The notes beneath the pieces were generated by a model that made no database searches, was not told the origin of the DNA, and was given only the letters and a program-made list of their open reading frames with translations. This document shows, piece after piece, positions 17,120 to 26,164 of a stretch of DNA of 46,052 bases (the first letter of the stretch is position 1; the number at the start of each line of letters is the position of its first letter). A program made the position numbers and the translations under genes. The stretch comes from an uncultured Crocinitomix sp. (GTDB taxonomy: Bacteria; Bacteroidota; Bacteroidia; Flavobacteriales_D; Crocinitomicaceae): contig CAJQHR010000041.1 in NCBI GenBank assembly GCA_905478225.1, forward strand, positions 1-46,052, in the 5' to 3' direction.

Positions 17120-19948
17120 TTACAGTTTCACCACCTTCTCGGTATAAACATTTCCATATTCGTTCGAAAGCTTAATAACATAAACACCCGCAGAGAATCC
17201 CGTTGCATCAATTGTGGCTTTTCCAGAATTCTCGCTAGAAGAATAAACCATTTCACCTGAAACATCATAAATTTCAATTGAATAAGGCTCATTTAAGCTA
17301 GTTAATACATTAAACTCATCTTGGATCGGGTTAGGGTAAATTAACCATTCTCGATCGCCCAAATCAGGATCAGTACTTTTGTTTGGATCACTCAAACCAT
17401 CAAACATTGGAAAGATGATTTGAGAAGGCAGCTCGGGGCTGAAATAAACCTCTTGGTGAGCGACACGTGGTGAATAAACTGTTCCTTCATACGTATAAGT
17501 TTGTCCGTCGTCTGGGGTGCGTCTGAAAAAATCTCCGTGCTCAATTGGTACATTGGCATTGGATTGGTAACGCGGCCAATTACTACTGCTGATTAAGACT
17601 TTAACTTGGTGATCATGTCCAAAAGTGTAGGCAATAGGTAAAAGGTTGAATTCGTATTCATAAACTTCCCCGGCTTCAATATTTGAATAAGAAATATCAA
17701 TGTCCTCAGCTCCAGTAGAGAGTTGTTTTGAATAATCTCGTGCTCTAGCGTTCACAGCACCTTCAACCACAAATAACTCTCTGCCGTCAGGATAAACGTC
17801 CAGGATTCGTACAAAAAAGTCGGTATCTGTAGGACCTTCTGGTCCTGAAAGTGGAGTGGAAGAGGCATATATTTTTGCCTTAGGAATTCCAATGATGCTC
17901 AATGAATCTTTGATTGCGCCTGACATGAAGCTAATCACACCATCACGATCCATGGTTACCGCTGCAAAGCTTGAATCAGTATAGTCAAGCGGACCAGCGC
18001 TGACACGATCACCTTCTGGAGTTGGTATGGCTAAGTTTCCGCCGCCAATTGTGTAAATCGGATCGTCTGGATCATGATTATAACCGACTTGTTCTTCCGT
18101 GACAATCGGTGCAATGGTATCAATCGATCCGTCTGCATGCAAAAACATGGGGTAGCAGCGCCATCCTTGCTTTAAAGGGAATTCATCCGCTGAGCTCCAA
18201 TAATTTCCTGCTTTGGCATTTGCCGCAATTCCGTCTCCAACTGGACCGGGAACGTAATACCTAATATTTGGAACGTCTTCAAAATTTACAGGTTCTGAAA
18301 CGGGCTCTGTAACTGGAGAAGTGCCTGCTTGCTGATTGGTCGTATCTGCAGGAAGGTCAATCACAAGTGGTGTGATGGCTCCATCATTATTTAATTCAAT
18401 TGAAATTCCAGAGATTGGACCAAACCCGCCCAAATAATTGATAAACTCTGAATATGAAATATATGAATCTTTTGATGGAATGCGAATGGAAGATGTTCCT
18501 ACGCTTTGCCAAACATTACTTTCAGGAATGAATACCTTTGGTTCGCCCAAATAATTATCGGCGTTATAGTTTAATAAATAACGAAACCAATCCACGAGAT
18601 CACCTTCAACCAATTCGGTGAGGTTTGCATCCTCAACCTCAGTATTCACCAACTTAATGTCTTTGACAGAAGCCGGGTAAACTATGTCGCCCACGGCGTC
18701 TGAAGAAATGGTAGCGTGTGTCCAAGGACCAATGATCATTTTTTGATTCGATTGGGTGGACTCACTCGTATTTGTCATGATATGGTTATACGTTTCAAGC
18801 TGCCCGTCAATAAAAATATCCCACCAACCAGTGAGGTGATACATGGGCAATTCCATATTTGTATAACGGTTTATAGTGCCGTCGGGATCGGATTCTCCAT
18901 CTTGGTCAATTGGCGCCCAATTGGCATTGGCGTCTGTTCTATACGCAAAGTTGGGATACATTCCTGTATAACCGTTATAGTCTTTCACGGTGGTGATATA
19001 ATCCACGGCAGTTGAAATTACACTGTCTCCGCTCATATTTCCATAATCGAATATGGAGTGGATATTGTTTTGAATATCCATATCACTTGGATCAATATCG
19101 ACATTGTCTTGCAATTGGCCTGTAAGCCATCCTTGCACTAAAGCTTGACGAAATACACCATTGTGTTGTAAAACGCAGTTAAAGTGCTCATTTGTAGCCA
19201 CAATAGGCACCATTCCTTTTAATCCGTCTTGTGTGACGTCATTTTTAAAAGCTGCACCTGCTTGATATTGTGTATTTCCCAAAGCAGATGCTCCAAACAT
19301 GACAATGGAGCCGTTGTATATAGGATCATTGGTTTCCGCTATACCATCTCCATCAAGATCGTACATTTTATATAAACTATCTTTTAAAAAGTCAATTGAG
19401 AATCGCCCATCTTGATGGTATAAGCCGTTTTTGGGGTCGCTAATATCGGTTATATCAAGTGGATGTGTTTCTACGGGGTGATAAACGCTTTTATCCCAAG
19501 CATCACTATACATGGGTAAATAAACACCTTCTGATTCGTACCTTCCGCGCATATCTTGCAAGGCGTAGGCGTACCCTAAAACATTTAAATAGACTCCAAA
19601 TCCGTCGTAGCTGCCTTTTCCATAAGGCGTTCGCGTAAATACCATTGGTAATTTGAACGGATTTTCATTGGCCTCATTTCCGGTTGAATCGTAAACAAAT
19701 AGTTGGGTTCCTTTTGGTATAATTTGGATGATATAAGTGCTGTCATCAAAGTCTATCGCAGTTGTAATGGAGTCAGAAATTATGGGTAAATAAATGTCCG
19801 TCGCCAACTTTGTACCGTCAGGCATAGTGGCGTATACAGTCGTAATTGTGGTGAATTCCGAAATTGTATCTAACTGTCCGTTATTATTCGATTGAGAAAA
19901 AGTTAGAGAAGCGCAAAAGAGAGTGCAGGCAAGTAGAATTATTTTCAT
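17120..19948 (-). CDS. secreted CocE/NonD (peptidase S15-like) hydrolase with T9SS sorting domain
   Basis: Exported alpha/beta hydrolase of the X-Pro dipeptidyl-peptidase/CocE group, which cleaves acyl or peptide bonds; the substrate is unknown. The 942 residues comprise a signal peptide (1-19, ending LTFSQ), the S15 hallmark QDMRGRYESEG at 131-141, and the nucleophile elbow G219-A-S221-A-L-G, with Ala where CocE enzymes usually have Tyr after the Ser. An EF-hand-like loop (YDLDGDG, 196-202) precedes the elbow. The C-terminal jelly-roll domain typical of S15 enzymes (around YEFNLLPIAYTFGHDHQVKVLI) is present. The protein ends with a T9SS type A sorting domain (YPNPIQDEF ... VYVIKLSNEYGNVYTEKVVKL region), so it should be delivered to the cell surface or medium. 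It is longer than typical family members because of inserts and this tail. Confidence 0.82.
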   Translation of the reverse strand: MKIILLACTLFCASLTFSQSNNNGQLDTISEFTTITTVYATMPDGTKLATDIYLPIISDSITTAIDFDDSTYIIQIIPKGTQLFVYDSTGNEANENPFKLPMVFTRTPYGKGSYDGFGVYLNVLGYAYALQDMRGRYESEGVYLPMYSDAWDKSVYHPVETHPLDITDISDPKNGLYHQDGRFSIDFLKDSLYKMYDLDGDGIAETNDPIYNGSIVMFGASALGNTQYQAGAAFKNDVTQDGLKGMVPIVATNEHFNCVLQHNGVFRQALVQGWLTGQLQDNVDIDPSDMDIQNNIHSIFDYGNMSGDSVISTAVDYITTVKDYNGYTGMYPNFAYRTDANANWAPIDQDGESDPDGTINRYTNMELPMYHLTGWWDIFIDGQLETYNHIMTNTSESTQSNQKMIIGPWTHATISSDAVGDIVYPASVKDIKLVNTEVEDANLTELVEGDLVDWFRYLLNYNADNYLGEPKVFIPESNVWQSVGTSSIRIPSKDSYISYSEFINYLGGFGPISGISIELNNDGAITPLVIDLPADTTNQQAGTSPVTEPVSEPVNFEDVPNIRYYVPGPVGDGIAANAKAGNYWSSADEFPLKQGWRCYPMFLHADGSIDTIAPIVTEEQVGYNHDPDDPIYTIGGGNLAIPTPEGDRVSAGPLDYTDSSFAAVTMDRDGVISFMSGAIKDSLSIIGIPKAKIYASSTPLSGPEGPTDTDFFVRILDVYPDGRELFVVEGAVNARARDYSKQLSTGAEDIDISYSNIEAGEVYEYEFNLLPIAYTFGHDHQVKVLISSSNWPRYQSNANVPIEHGDFFRRTPDDGQTYTYEGTVYSPRVAHQEVYFSPELPSQIIFPMFDGLSDPNKSTDPDLGDREWLIYPNPIQDEFNVLTSLNEPYSIEIYDVSGEMVYSSSENSGKATIDATGFSAGVYVIKLSNEYGNVYTEKVVKL

Positions 19949-20296
19949 AGGCTTTCGTGTGACTCCTAAGTTAATAAAAGTCTAGTAATTTTGTGGATTT
20001 ATGAGATACTAAGTGTAGACATTTTTAAAATAAGCAAGGATATCCTTACCTTACTCAAACTGTTCAAGCAAAAGTGGAATAATAATTTTGTCAAATGCAA
20101 TTGTCAAAACAAGAAAAAAGAACGAGATAAAAGAAGGGGGAATTGCAACAATCTGTTTAGTTTTGTCAACCTACAAATAGATCAATTCATAGAAGATTCA
20201 TAATTCAAAAGTGAAAAATCACCTCAGCTGAGTGAGACAATTGATGAATAAAGACAATTCGGCCTCGTTAATATTTTTTCTCACTTTTTCTTTCGA
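19949..20296. other. intergenic stretch upstream of the CocE-like gene
   Basis: About 350 bases between the CocE-like gene and the ankyrin gene. A 70-codon frame on the plus strand starts only with TTG and has an unusual Lys/Asn/Cys-rich composition, so I do not call it. A 10-bp perfect palindrome CTCAGCTGAG lies at 20223-20232. Nothing else is recognisable. Confidence 0.5.
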
Positions 20297-20725
20297 TCAA
20301 TTGTTGTTCAGTAAATCAACTATTGATTGATGCCCCTTTTCTTTTGCAAGATCAAACGGTAGAAGTCCATTTGTATTTGATTTATTTTTGTCAGCCCCAA
20401 GCGTTAGTAAAAGACTCACGATCTCTAAATACCCATTTTTTGCCGCGGCGTGCATTGGAGTTGTGCCTTCTTCATCAGTTTCGTTCACATCACTTCCGCT
20501 ATTAATGGCCTCTTTAACTCTTGGTATCATCCCTGTTTCACAAGCATAGGTTAAAGGTGATATTTTTTTAAAACTCGACATAGAAGCAAATGGAGATTCA
20601 TATGAATCGTTTTGTGTGTTAAGTGCAGCTGCGGCCGCCAAAAGTTCTTGGTCTTTTTCCAAGACTTTTTTTTCAGAGGGAGATAGTTTTACTTTTTTAT
20701 TCTTTTTTCTGCTAAATAATCCCAT
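20297..20725 (-). CDS. small ankyrin-repeat protein
   Basis: Cytoplasmic protein of 142 residues with about three ankyrin repeats in the C-terminal 85 residues (SPLTYACETG ..., GTTPMHAAAKNGYLEIVSLLL, GLLPFDLAKEKGHQSIVDLL). The N-terminus is basic (MGLFSRKKNKKVK) followed by an Ala-rich helix. I chose the ATG at 20725 over the one 24 bases upstream at 20749 because a TATTTTTG box on the minus strand (20763-20770) would place transcription start within a few bases of the upstream ATG. Ankyrin repeats mediate protein binding; the partner cannot be inferred. The gene is monocistronic. Confidence 0.75.
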   Translation of the reverse strand: MGLFSRKKNKKVKLSPSEKKVLEKDQELLAAAAALNTQNDSYESPFASMSSFKKISPLTYACETGMIPRVKEAINSGSDVNETDEEGTTPMHAAAKNGYLEIVSLLLTLGADKNKSNTNGLLPFDLAKEKGHQSIVDLLNNN

Positions 20726-20843
20726 AGTATTGGTTTTAAAATTGCTCATATTTCAAACGCCTCAAAAATATCTTTGAACCACTTCAGATATTTTAGTCTT
20801 TAATATTATCATTATTCTGCTCGCTTTCAAAAGATCTTCGAAA

Positions 20844-22037
20844 CTATTTCTTATTAAAAAAGAACGTTGTCTTTTCCAATTCAGAATCCACCTGAATTAA
20901 ATAGTTACCGCTTTGAAGTCTTTCAGTATTTACTAAACCGCTAGTGGTTTGGCCCTTTTCAACTAATGCGCCTGAAATCGAAAAAATCCTATAGTCAAAA
21001 GATTGCATTGAAAATTGCAAATAGGTTTCACTTGGATTAGGGTAGAAGTTAATGCGTTTACGCTCAATTTTCGGTAAATTAAAAACCCCTTCAATAACGA
21101 CATTAATGTATTGTGTTCCGCTTGCAGGTCCCATTGCTAAATTATGGTAATCCACCTGAACGGAGTCAACAAATTCGGTTAATGGATTGCAAAGTACTTG
21201 GTAACGCTCACCAGGGAAGATCCAAAGCGTATCGCTTTCCTCAGCGGCCGGTAATGGTCGCCCATCTGATGAAATAATGGTGGCATTTAATTCGGGCGGA
21301 AACGTATATTTATTGGCATAATTACCAATACTGATTAGGCGTAACAGGATTTTGGTTTCAATTCCTTCGTGTACATTTATTCCGTCTATCTCTTCGTGCT
21401 GAAAGTCTTGACCTCCGTTGACTAGGAAGTATTGCGGGTCATAAATTTTTGGAATATTATCCATCATTCCATCCTCGTGTTCATGATTGATAATGGTGTC
21501 GTTATGCCAAATGGTATCAATTTCTGACGTTAACCAATGGTATTCCTTATCAAATGCATATCCACCGTCCCAAGTAACGTATGGATCCTCAGCGTCAATG
21601 ACAATTATACCGTACATACCGCCTTGCACATGAACGGGCGATAGCACATGACAATGATAGAGGTAGGTACCTGGGTGCGGCGCCTTGAAATAATAATAAC
21701 CGGAAGAATCATGCTCAACTTCAAAGGAAAGTGAAGGAACGCCGTCGTTTTGTTGATTCACATCTAACCCATGTAAATGGATGGTATGTGGCGCGCCTTG
21801 TGAAAGGTTGTAAAGTCGGAGTTTAACGCTGTCGCCAGTTGTTGCGCGCAAGGTTGGACTAGGAATTCTAACAGAAGAACCAATACTTTCTGTAAAGCCC
21901 ATTAGTCTTACTTCATATCCGTCAACAGCAATATAAGTTCCTGAATTCCGCGCAATTATTACCCAACTTTCATCAATTTGTGTGTAACCCGCATTGCTGC
22001 AGGTCAGGACTATTAAGAAAATGAATAGCGCTTTCAT
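20844..22037 (-). CDS. multicopper oxidase subunit with T9SS sorting domain (HCH-bearing half)
   Basis: Secreted cupredoxin protein of 397 residues. After a signal peptide (1-20), the first cupredoxin domain has H84-x-x-H87-x-H89 (PHTIHLHG) and H128-C129-H130 followed by H136 and M141, which is the arrangement of the last domain of multicopper oxidases: C129, H136, M141 and H84 as type 1 copper ligands, and the HxH pairs as trinuclear cluster ligands. C129 to H136 is two residues longer than in laccases. A second domain (150-320) has no copper motif. The C-terminus (NFYPNPSETYLQF ... QSGNYLIQVDS) is a T9SS type A sorting domain. Its ATG overlaps the stop of the upstream cupredoxin gene by one base, so the two are translationally coupled. 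Only half of the expected HxH motifs are in this chain. Substrate unknown. Confidence 0.78.
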   Translation of the reverse strand: MKALFIFLIVLTCSNAGYTQIDESWVIIARNSGTYIAVDGYEVRLMGFTESIGSSVRIPSPTLRATTGDSVKLRLYNLSQGAPHTIHLHGLDVNQQNDGVPSLSFEVEHDSSGYYYFKAPHPGTYLYHCHVLSPVHVQGGMYGIIVIDAEDPYVTWDGGYAFDKEYHWLTSEIDTIWHNDTIINHEHEDGMMDNIPKIYDPQYFLVNGGQDFQHEEIDGINVHEGIETKILLRLISIGNYANKYTFPPELNATIISSDGRPLPAAEESDTLWIFPGERYQVLCNPLTEFVDSVQVDYHNLAMGPASGTQYINVVIEGVFNLPKIERKRINFYPNPSETYLQFSMQSFDYRIFSISGALVEKGQTTSGLVNTERLQSGNYLIQVDSELEKTTFFFNKK

Positions 22038-22900
22038 TATTCTACAATATCAATTATGTGAAACATTCCATTTGCATAAATTCCATTTCCAGAAGTTGCT
22101 ACCAAGTTATGGTCATGTACCGGGTATTTACCAATTTTATCTGGCACAAGATAAACGAGAATGGTTTCCATTTCTTGCACAGGAAAAGTGTCTTTTATGC
22201 GATGGATATGGCCAGGGTTTGCTGAAGAATAAGTAATTGTTGCGTGATAACCGTGAAAATGTATAGAGTGGGTCATTTGTCCTGTATTCGCTATGCAAAC
22301 AACTAATGTGTCGCCAACATTTCCTGTAATTCGCGAAAGTGGATCGTCCTGTGTTTCTGGATTGCTTAAGCCGTTAATGGTAAAGTAAAGTGGTGCATAA
22401 TCCTCAATTGGACCGTAAACTCCCTCTGTGGTGGCCACATTCCAAGTTTTATCATGTTCTTTCATGTTCCAATAAAATAAAGGGTGTTCTGTATTGCCTA
22501 CCATTATTGTTCCGGCTGCGCCTAACGATTTAAAATGGGGATAATTGTAATCGTCATAATAAATATAAGCGCCGTAATTTTCGAAAGGAACGTCAACTGT
22601 AATAAAATCTCCTGGTGCAATAGTGTAAGGTCCACCTGGTACCGTAACATTTTTAATGTTAAAGCCGTGCATCAAGCTATCGTTATTGTGAATGGTAAAA
22701 GCAATGGTGTCGCCAATAGAAACGGTTAAAATTGCATTTAACGTTTCAAACTCTGTACTCGGATTGAACGCTGTGTAAGGAATTTCAGGGCTATCTACGA
22801 TATTTGAAACTCCGTTGTTAATCCACAACTCTTGTTCAATAATTGTTGCGCGTGAAGTCATTATGAAGCAAACTCCAATTAGAATTAAACAAAATCTCAT
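22037..22900 (-). CDS. multicopper oxidase-like cupredoxin protein (HDH-bearing half)
   Basis: Secreted protein of 287 residues with a signal peptide (about 1-18) and two cupredoxin-like domains. The first (about 50-135) has degenerate ligands (LMHGF, then an Asp-rich loop where a Cys would be). The second has H211-x-x-H214-x-H216 (THSIHFHG) and H262-D263-H264 (PVHDHN), so the type 1 Cys is replaced by Asp, as in the first domain of multicopper oxidases that supplies only trinuclear ligands. There is no sorting domain. The stop codon overlaps the next ATG (TAATG). Together with the downstream protein it provides the four HxH motifs of a trinuclear site. It begins 23 bp downstream of another secreted-protein gene and probably belongs to the same operon. 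Confidence 0.75.
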   Translation of the reverse strand: MRFCLILIGVCFIMTSRATIIEQELWINNGVSNIVDSPEIPYTAFNPSTEFETLNAILTVSIGDTIAFTIHNNDSLMHGFNIKNVTVPGGPYTIAPGDFITVDVPFENYGAYIYYDDYNYPHFKSLGAAGTIMVGNTEHPLFYWNMKEHDKTWNVATTEGVYGPIEDYAPLYFTINGLSNPETQDDPLSRITGNVGDTLVVCIANTGQMTHSIHFHGYHATITYSSANPGHIHRIKDTFPVQEMETILVYLVPDKIGKYPVHDHNLVATSGNGIYANGMFHIIDIVE

Positions 22901-22923
22901 AAGGTTAGGTTGAAATTCTTAGA

Positions 22924-23607
22924 CTACTGAATGATAATTTTTTCAGTCTTTATAACTTGTCCACTGTCTTGAAAACTAAGGAAATATAAGCCTGAATTTA
23001 AATCGCTCGTTTGAATTGTAATATTTTCATGTGGTCCAACATATCCATTTGAAATCACTTGACCTGAAAGATTTAGAACAGCAAAAGTTGCCATTTCGCC
23101 AGATTTATTTGAAACGAACATTTGATCATTTACTGGTGAGGTAACAGTTAATTTATCTGAAGTCAATGCTTCGTTAATGCTAGCGTTATCCAATGCTGTC
23201 AAAATAATCGTTAACGTATCCGTATCATCAGGGAATGCTTGATCCCAAATGACGAATTCATAAGTTCCAACTCCGGCAACATCAGCAAACGCATTCACAC
23301 GAATAAAAGCAGATTCGCTTCCAGGATCTACAGCTATCATTGTTCCTGCAGTTTCACCTTCAGTATAACAAACCGTATAATCACAAATTGAGAAATCCCA
23401 AGTTTCTGGTTGGTCGAATGTGATCATTTCCCATTCAAAAACAACTGACTCATCACTCGAGTTTAAAATTTTGCTTTCACCGTTTTCAAATTCATTAAGA
23501 GTAATTTCTTTTTCAACCAAATCTCCAGATACGAAACTAAAGTTTTGAGAGATTCCGGAGAAAGGAATAAGAGTTGCTGCGAATAAAAAAGTAAAAAGTG
23601 TTTTCAT
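22924..23607 (-). CDS. T9SS-sorted secreted protein, paralogue 1 of a tandem pair
   Basis: Protein of 227 residues with signal peptide MKTLFTFLFAATLIPFSGISQ and a T9SS type A sorting tail (GLYFLSFQDSGQVIKTEKIIIQ region). The start at 23607 is chosen because the 15 residues encoded upstream precede this clear signal sequence. The central region shares with the next gene the block WEMITFD-x-PE-x-W-x-FSICD-x3-CYT-x-GE-x2-GTM, including two Cys four residues apart and a Met. I do not recognise the family. It resembles the beta-sandwich domains seen next to sorting signals. Position directly before two copper-protein genes in the same direction suggests a related job, but no copper site is proven. 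It may be a secreted partner or adhesin. Confidence 0.6.
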   Translation of the reverse strand: MKTLFTFLFAATLIPFSGISQNFSFVSGDLVEKEITLNEFENGESKILNSSDESVVFEWEMITFDQPETWDFSICDYTVCYTEGETAGTMIAVDPGSESAFIRVNAFADVAGVGTYEFVIWDQAFPDDTDTLTIILTALDNASINEALTSDKLTVTSPVNDQMFVSNKSGEMATFAVLNLSGQVISNGYVGPHENITIQTSDLNSGLYFLSFQDSGQVIKTEKIIIQ

Positions 23608-23744
23608 GTCGTTCTTTAATTTGATACAATATACGAATAATTGTCCACACAAATAATTTTAGATATGTAGACAAATGGAATCCTATTAAGGTCACGCTTT
23701 CAATGACTTGCTCAGCTAGACTTGCAGGATGAATTACACTATTT

Positions 23745-24431
23745 TTATGGGATATATATTTTACGAATATCAATCGTCTTTTCATTATTCCAACACCGCC
23801 CAATATAAATCCCGCGTTTTAGGTTTGGTAAGGGAATACTTTTATCACTTTCAGCGCTAAGTTGATTAGTTAGTATTAATTGTCCCATTTGGTTGTGAAA
23901 TTCGAAATAGGCAACTTCTTTGCTAGGATTCTTTAAAATGAGGCTTTTACTATTCAACAGAATTATAAAAGAAGGCGAACCAACTAAAGGTAACTCTTGA
24001 GTAATTGAAAAAGCCGGGGTGGAAATCATTGTAATGTCCAATGTATTAGAATTGTCAGGCAATAATTCATCCCAAACTTTGATTTGATAAAATCCCGTAT
24101 CAACCGTTGGGGCGTCTAAGTTTACAGTTAGATAAGCATCAATGGACTCAGCAGCGGCAGGATACATAGTGCCGCTCATTTCTCCCATTGTATAACAATA
24201 GGGGAGATCGCAGATAGAAAAGTGCCAACTTTCTGGATGATCAAATGTGATCATTTCCCATTTATAAACAACGGAGGTGGCACTTAAATTTTCAATTTTG
24301 GTATGTGCCCATGAATAGTCGTTTATTTCAAATTGTTCCACTAGCGAATCTCCGTTCGTAAAAACAAAGTTCTGCGCCGAAACCTGAATGGTAGCACATA
24401 TAATTAAAAATGTAAAAATGTATCGCAACAA
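23745..24431 (-). CDS. secreted protein, paralogue 2 of the tandem pair, T9SS-like tail
   Basis: Protein of 228 residues with signal peptide MLRYIFTFLIICATIQVSAQ. It repeats the FSICD-x3-CYT-x-GE-x2-GTM block of paralogue 1 with the same flanking strands (VVYKWEMITFDHPESW, and a VWDELLPDNSNTL segment matching VIWDQAFPDDTDTL). Similarity reaches the DNA level over the WEMITFD segment, so a local duplication is likely. The C-terminus (NPSKEVAYFEF ... GIYIGRCWNNEKTIDIRKIYIP) resembles a type A sorting domain but is more divergent. It lies 50 bp downstream of the acyl-CoA carboxylase gene and 137 bp upstream of paralogue 1. Function unknown. Confidence 0.58.
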   Translation of the reverse strand: MLRYIFTFLIICATIQVSAQNFVFTNGDSLVEQFEINDYSWAHTKIENLSATSVVYKWEMITFDHPESWHFSICDLPYCYTMGEMSGTMYPAAAESIDAYLTVNLDAPTVDTGFYQIKVWDELLPDNSNTLDITMISTPAFSITQELPLVGSPSFIILLNSKSLILKNPSKEVAYFEFHNQMGQLILTNQLSAESDKSIPLPNLKRGIYIGRCWNNEKTIDIRKIYIP

Positions 24432-24481
24432 GCTGTTAGTTTTAGTTAAAAATACGAAAATTGCAGCAGTCTTAACAGCTA

Positions 24482-26125
24482 TTAAGTTTGAATAGCACCA
24501 ACATTATAGCGCTTATCGGTTTTATGATGATTTGCCATTTCAACGCCCATAGAAATTACTTTTCGAGTTTCTAGCGGATCAATAATGGCATCTACCCATA
24601 GTCTTGCCGCCGAGTAATAAGGCGAAATTTGGGCGTCATATCGCGCCTTAATTTTATCGTAAATTTCTTTTTGTTTGCTTTCATCCACTTCTTCTCCACT
24701 GCGTTTTAATGAAGCAACTTCAATTTGTGCTAAAGTTTTAGCAGCTGAGGCGCCACTCATCACAGCCAATTCAGCCGTTGGCCATGAAACAATTAATCGT
24801 GGATCATACGCTTTTCCGCACATAGCGTAATTACCTGCGCCGTAAGAATTTCCTAAAATCACTGTGAATTTTGGTACCACAGAATTTGACATGGCGCTTA
24901 CCATTTTTGCGCCGTTCTTTATAATGCCTGCATGTTCCGATTTAGATCCAACCATAAAGCCACTCACATCTTGTAAAAATACGAGCGGAATGTTTTTCTG
25001 ATTGCAAACCATGATAAAACGAGCTGCTTTATCAGCGGTATCAGTATATATGACACCACCAAATTGCATTTCACCTTTGGCGTTTTTCACTACTTCGCGC
25101 TGATTTGCGATAATTCCAACACTCCATCCATCAATACGCGCATAACCGGTTAGAATTGTTTTTCCGTAGTCTTTTTTATATTCTGTAAATTCTGAATTAT
25201 CAACGAGACGTTTTACAATTTGACGCATGTCATATGGTTTTGCCCGGTTTTCTGGGAAAATGCCATAAATTTCTCGTTCATTCAGTTTAGGTGGTACGGC
25301 TTCAATTCTATCAAATCCTGCTTTGTCTTTTTTACCGATTTTACTCATTAAATCACGAATAGTTTTCAAACATTCTTCGTCATTTTCCGATTTGTAATCA
25401 CAAACGCCGCTTAATTCAGTATGTGTTGTCGCTCCACCAAGTGTTTCATTATCGATTGTTTCACCTATGGCTGCTTTAACCAGGTATGATCCCGCAAGAA
25501 AAATAGTCCCTGTTTTATTAACGATTAATGATTCGTCAGACATGATGGGCAAATAGGCTCCGCCCGCTACACAACTTCCCATAACCGCTGCAATTTGGGT
25601 TATTCCTTGTGAGGACATAACGGCATTATTCCTAAATATTCGTCCAAAATGTTCTTTGTCAGGAAAGATTTCGTCCTGTAAAGGAAGAAAAACGCCTGCA
25701 CTGTCCACCAAATAAATAATTGGAAGGTGATTATCCATGGCAATTTCTTGAGCGCGCAAATTCTTTTTACCTGTAATAGGAAACCAGGCTCCTGCTTTTA
25801 CTGTTGCATCATTGGCTACAATTATGCATTGTCTGCCAGAAACGTATCCGATTTTAATAACCACACCACCAGAAGGGCATCCGCCATATTCTTCATACAT
25901 GCCTTCTCCTACAAAAGCTCCAATTTCAATTGTTTCTGAGTTGGGGTCGATTAGCATTTCGATTCTTTCGCGGGCCGTTAGCTTGCCTTTGGCATGATGC
26001 TTTTCAATACGCTTTTTTCCACCGCCTAAGTAGACTTCCTCTAGCTTTCTCTCCATATCAGAGATTTGCATGCGCATTGTATCTTCATTTTTATTGAACT
26101 CTAGCTCTTTTTTACTCACCGCCAT
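24482..26125 (-). CDS. acyl-CoA carboxylase beta (carboxyltransferase) subunit, methylcrotonyl-CoA type
   Basis: Carboxyltransferase that moves CO2 from biotin to an acyl-CoA; cytoplasmic, working with a biotin carboxylase/BCCP subunit not found in the window. The 547 residues contain the N-terminal RERIEMLIDPNSE motif, the crotonase-fold segments GCPSGGVVIKIG and DSAGVFLPLQDEIFPD, GSCVAGGAYLPIMSDE (acyl-CoA oxyanion region), and in the second half FLQDVSGFMVGSKSEHAGIIKNGAKM and GNSYGAGNYAMCGKAYDPRL (biotin side). The form ITGKKNLRAQEIA and the total length favour methylcrotonyl-CoA carboxylase (leucine breakdown) over propionyl-CoA carboxylase, but substrate is not certain. The promoter region contains tandem 14-mers that look like an operator. 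Confidence 0.88.
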   Translation of the reverse strand: MAVSKKELEFNKNEDTMRMQISDMERKLEEVYLGGGKKRIEKHHAKGKLTARERIEMLIDPNSETIEIGAFVGEGMYEEYGGCPSGGVVIKIGYVSGRQCIIVANDATVKAGAWFPITGKKNLRAQEIAMDNHLPIIYLVDSAGVFLPLQDEIFPDKEHFGRIFRNNAVMSSQGITQIAAVMGSCVAGGAYLPIMSDESLIVNKTGTIFLAGSYLVKAAIGETIDNETLGGATTHTELSGVCDYKSENDEECLKTIRDLMSKIGKKDKAGFDRIEAVPPKLNEREIYGIFPENRAKPYDMRQIVKRLVDNSEFTEYKKDYGKTILTGYARIDGWSVGIIANQREVVKNAKGEMQFGGVIYTDTADKAARFIMVCNQKNIPLVFLQDVSGFMVGSKSEHAGIIKNGAKMVSAMSNSVVPKFTVILGNSYGAGNYAMCGKAYDPRLIVSWPTAELAVMSGASAAKTLAQIEVASLKRSGEEVDESKQKEIYDKIKARYDAQISPYYSAARLWVDAIIDPLETRKVISMGVEMANHHKTDKRYNVGAIQT

Positions 26126-26156
26126 GAAAAAGTATATTTAACGTGATTTTCGTCTC

Positions 26157-26164
26157 CAAATATA
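26157..26164 (-). promoter_or_regulatory. -7 box of the acyl-CoA carboxylase gene
   Basis: TATATTTG on the minus strand fits TANNTTTG and lies 31 bases upstream of the ATG at 26125. A TTG at proper -33 spacing is not visible (the nearest is 14 bases away), so this is a partial match. It touches the tandem 14-mer repeat. Confidence 0.38.

Noticed and set aside
19991-20203. 70-codon plus-strand frame between the CocE-like and ankyrin genes
   Set aside because: Starts only with TTG, Lys/Asn-rich, no family features and no promoter; likely chance in AT-rich DNA.
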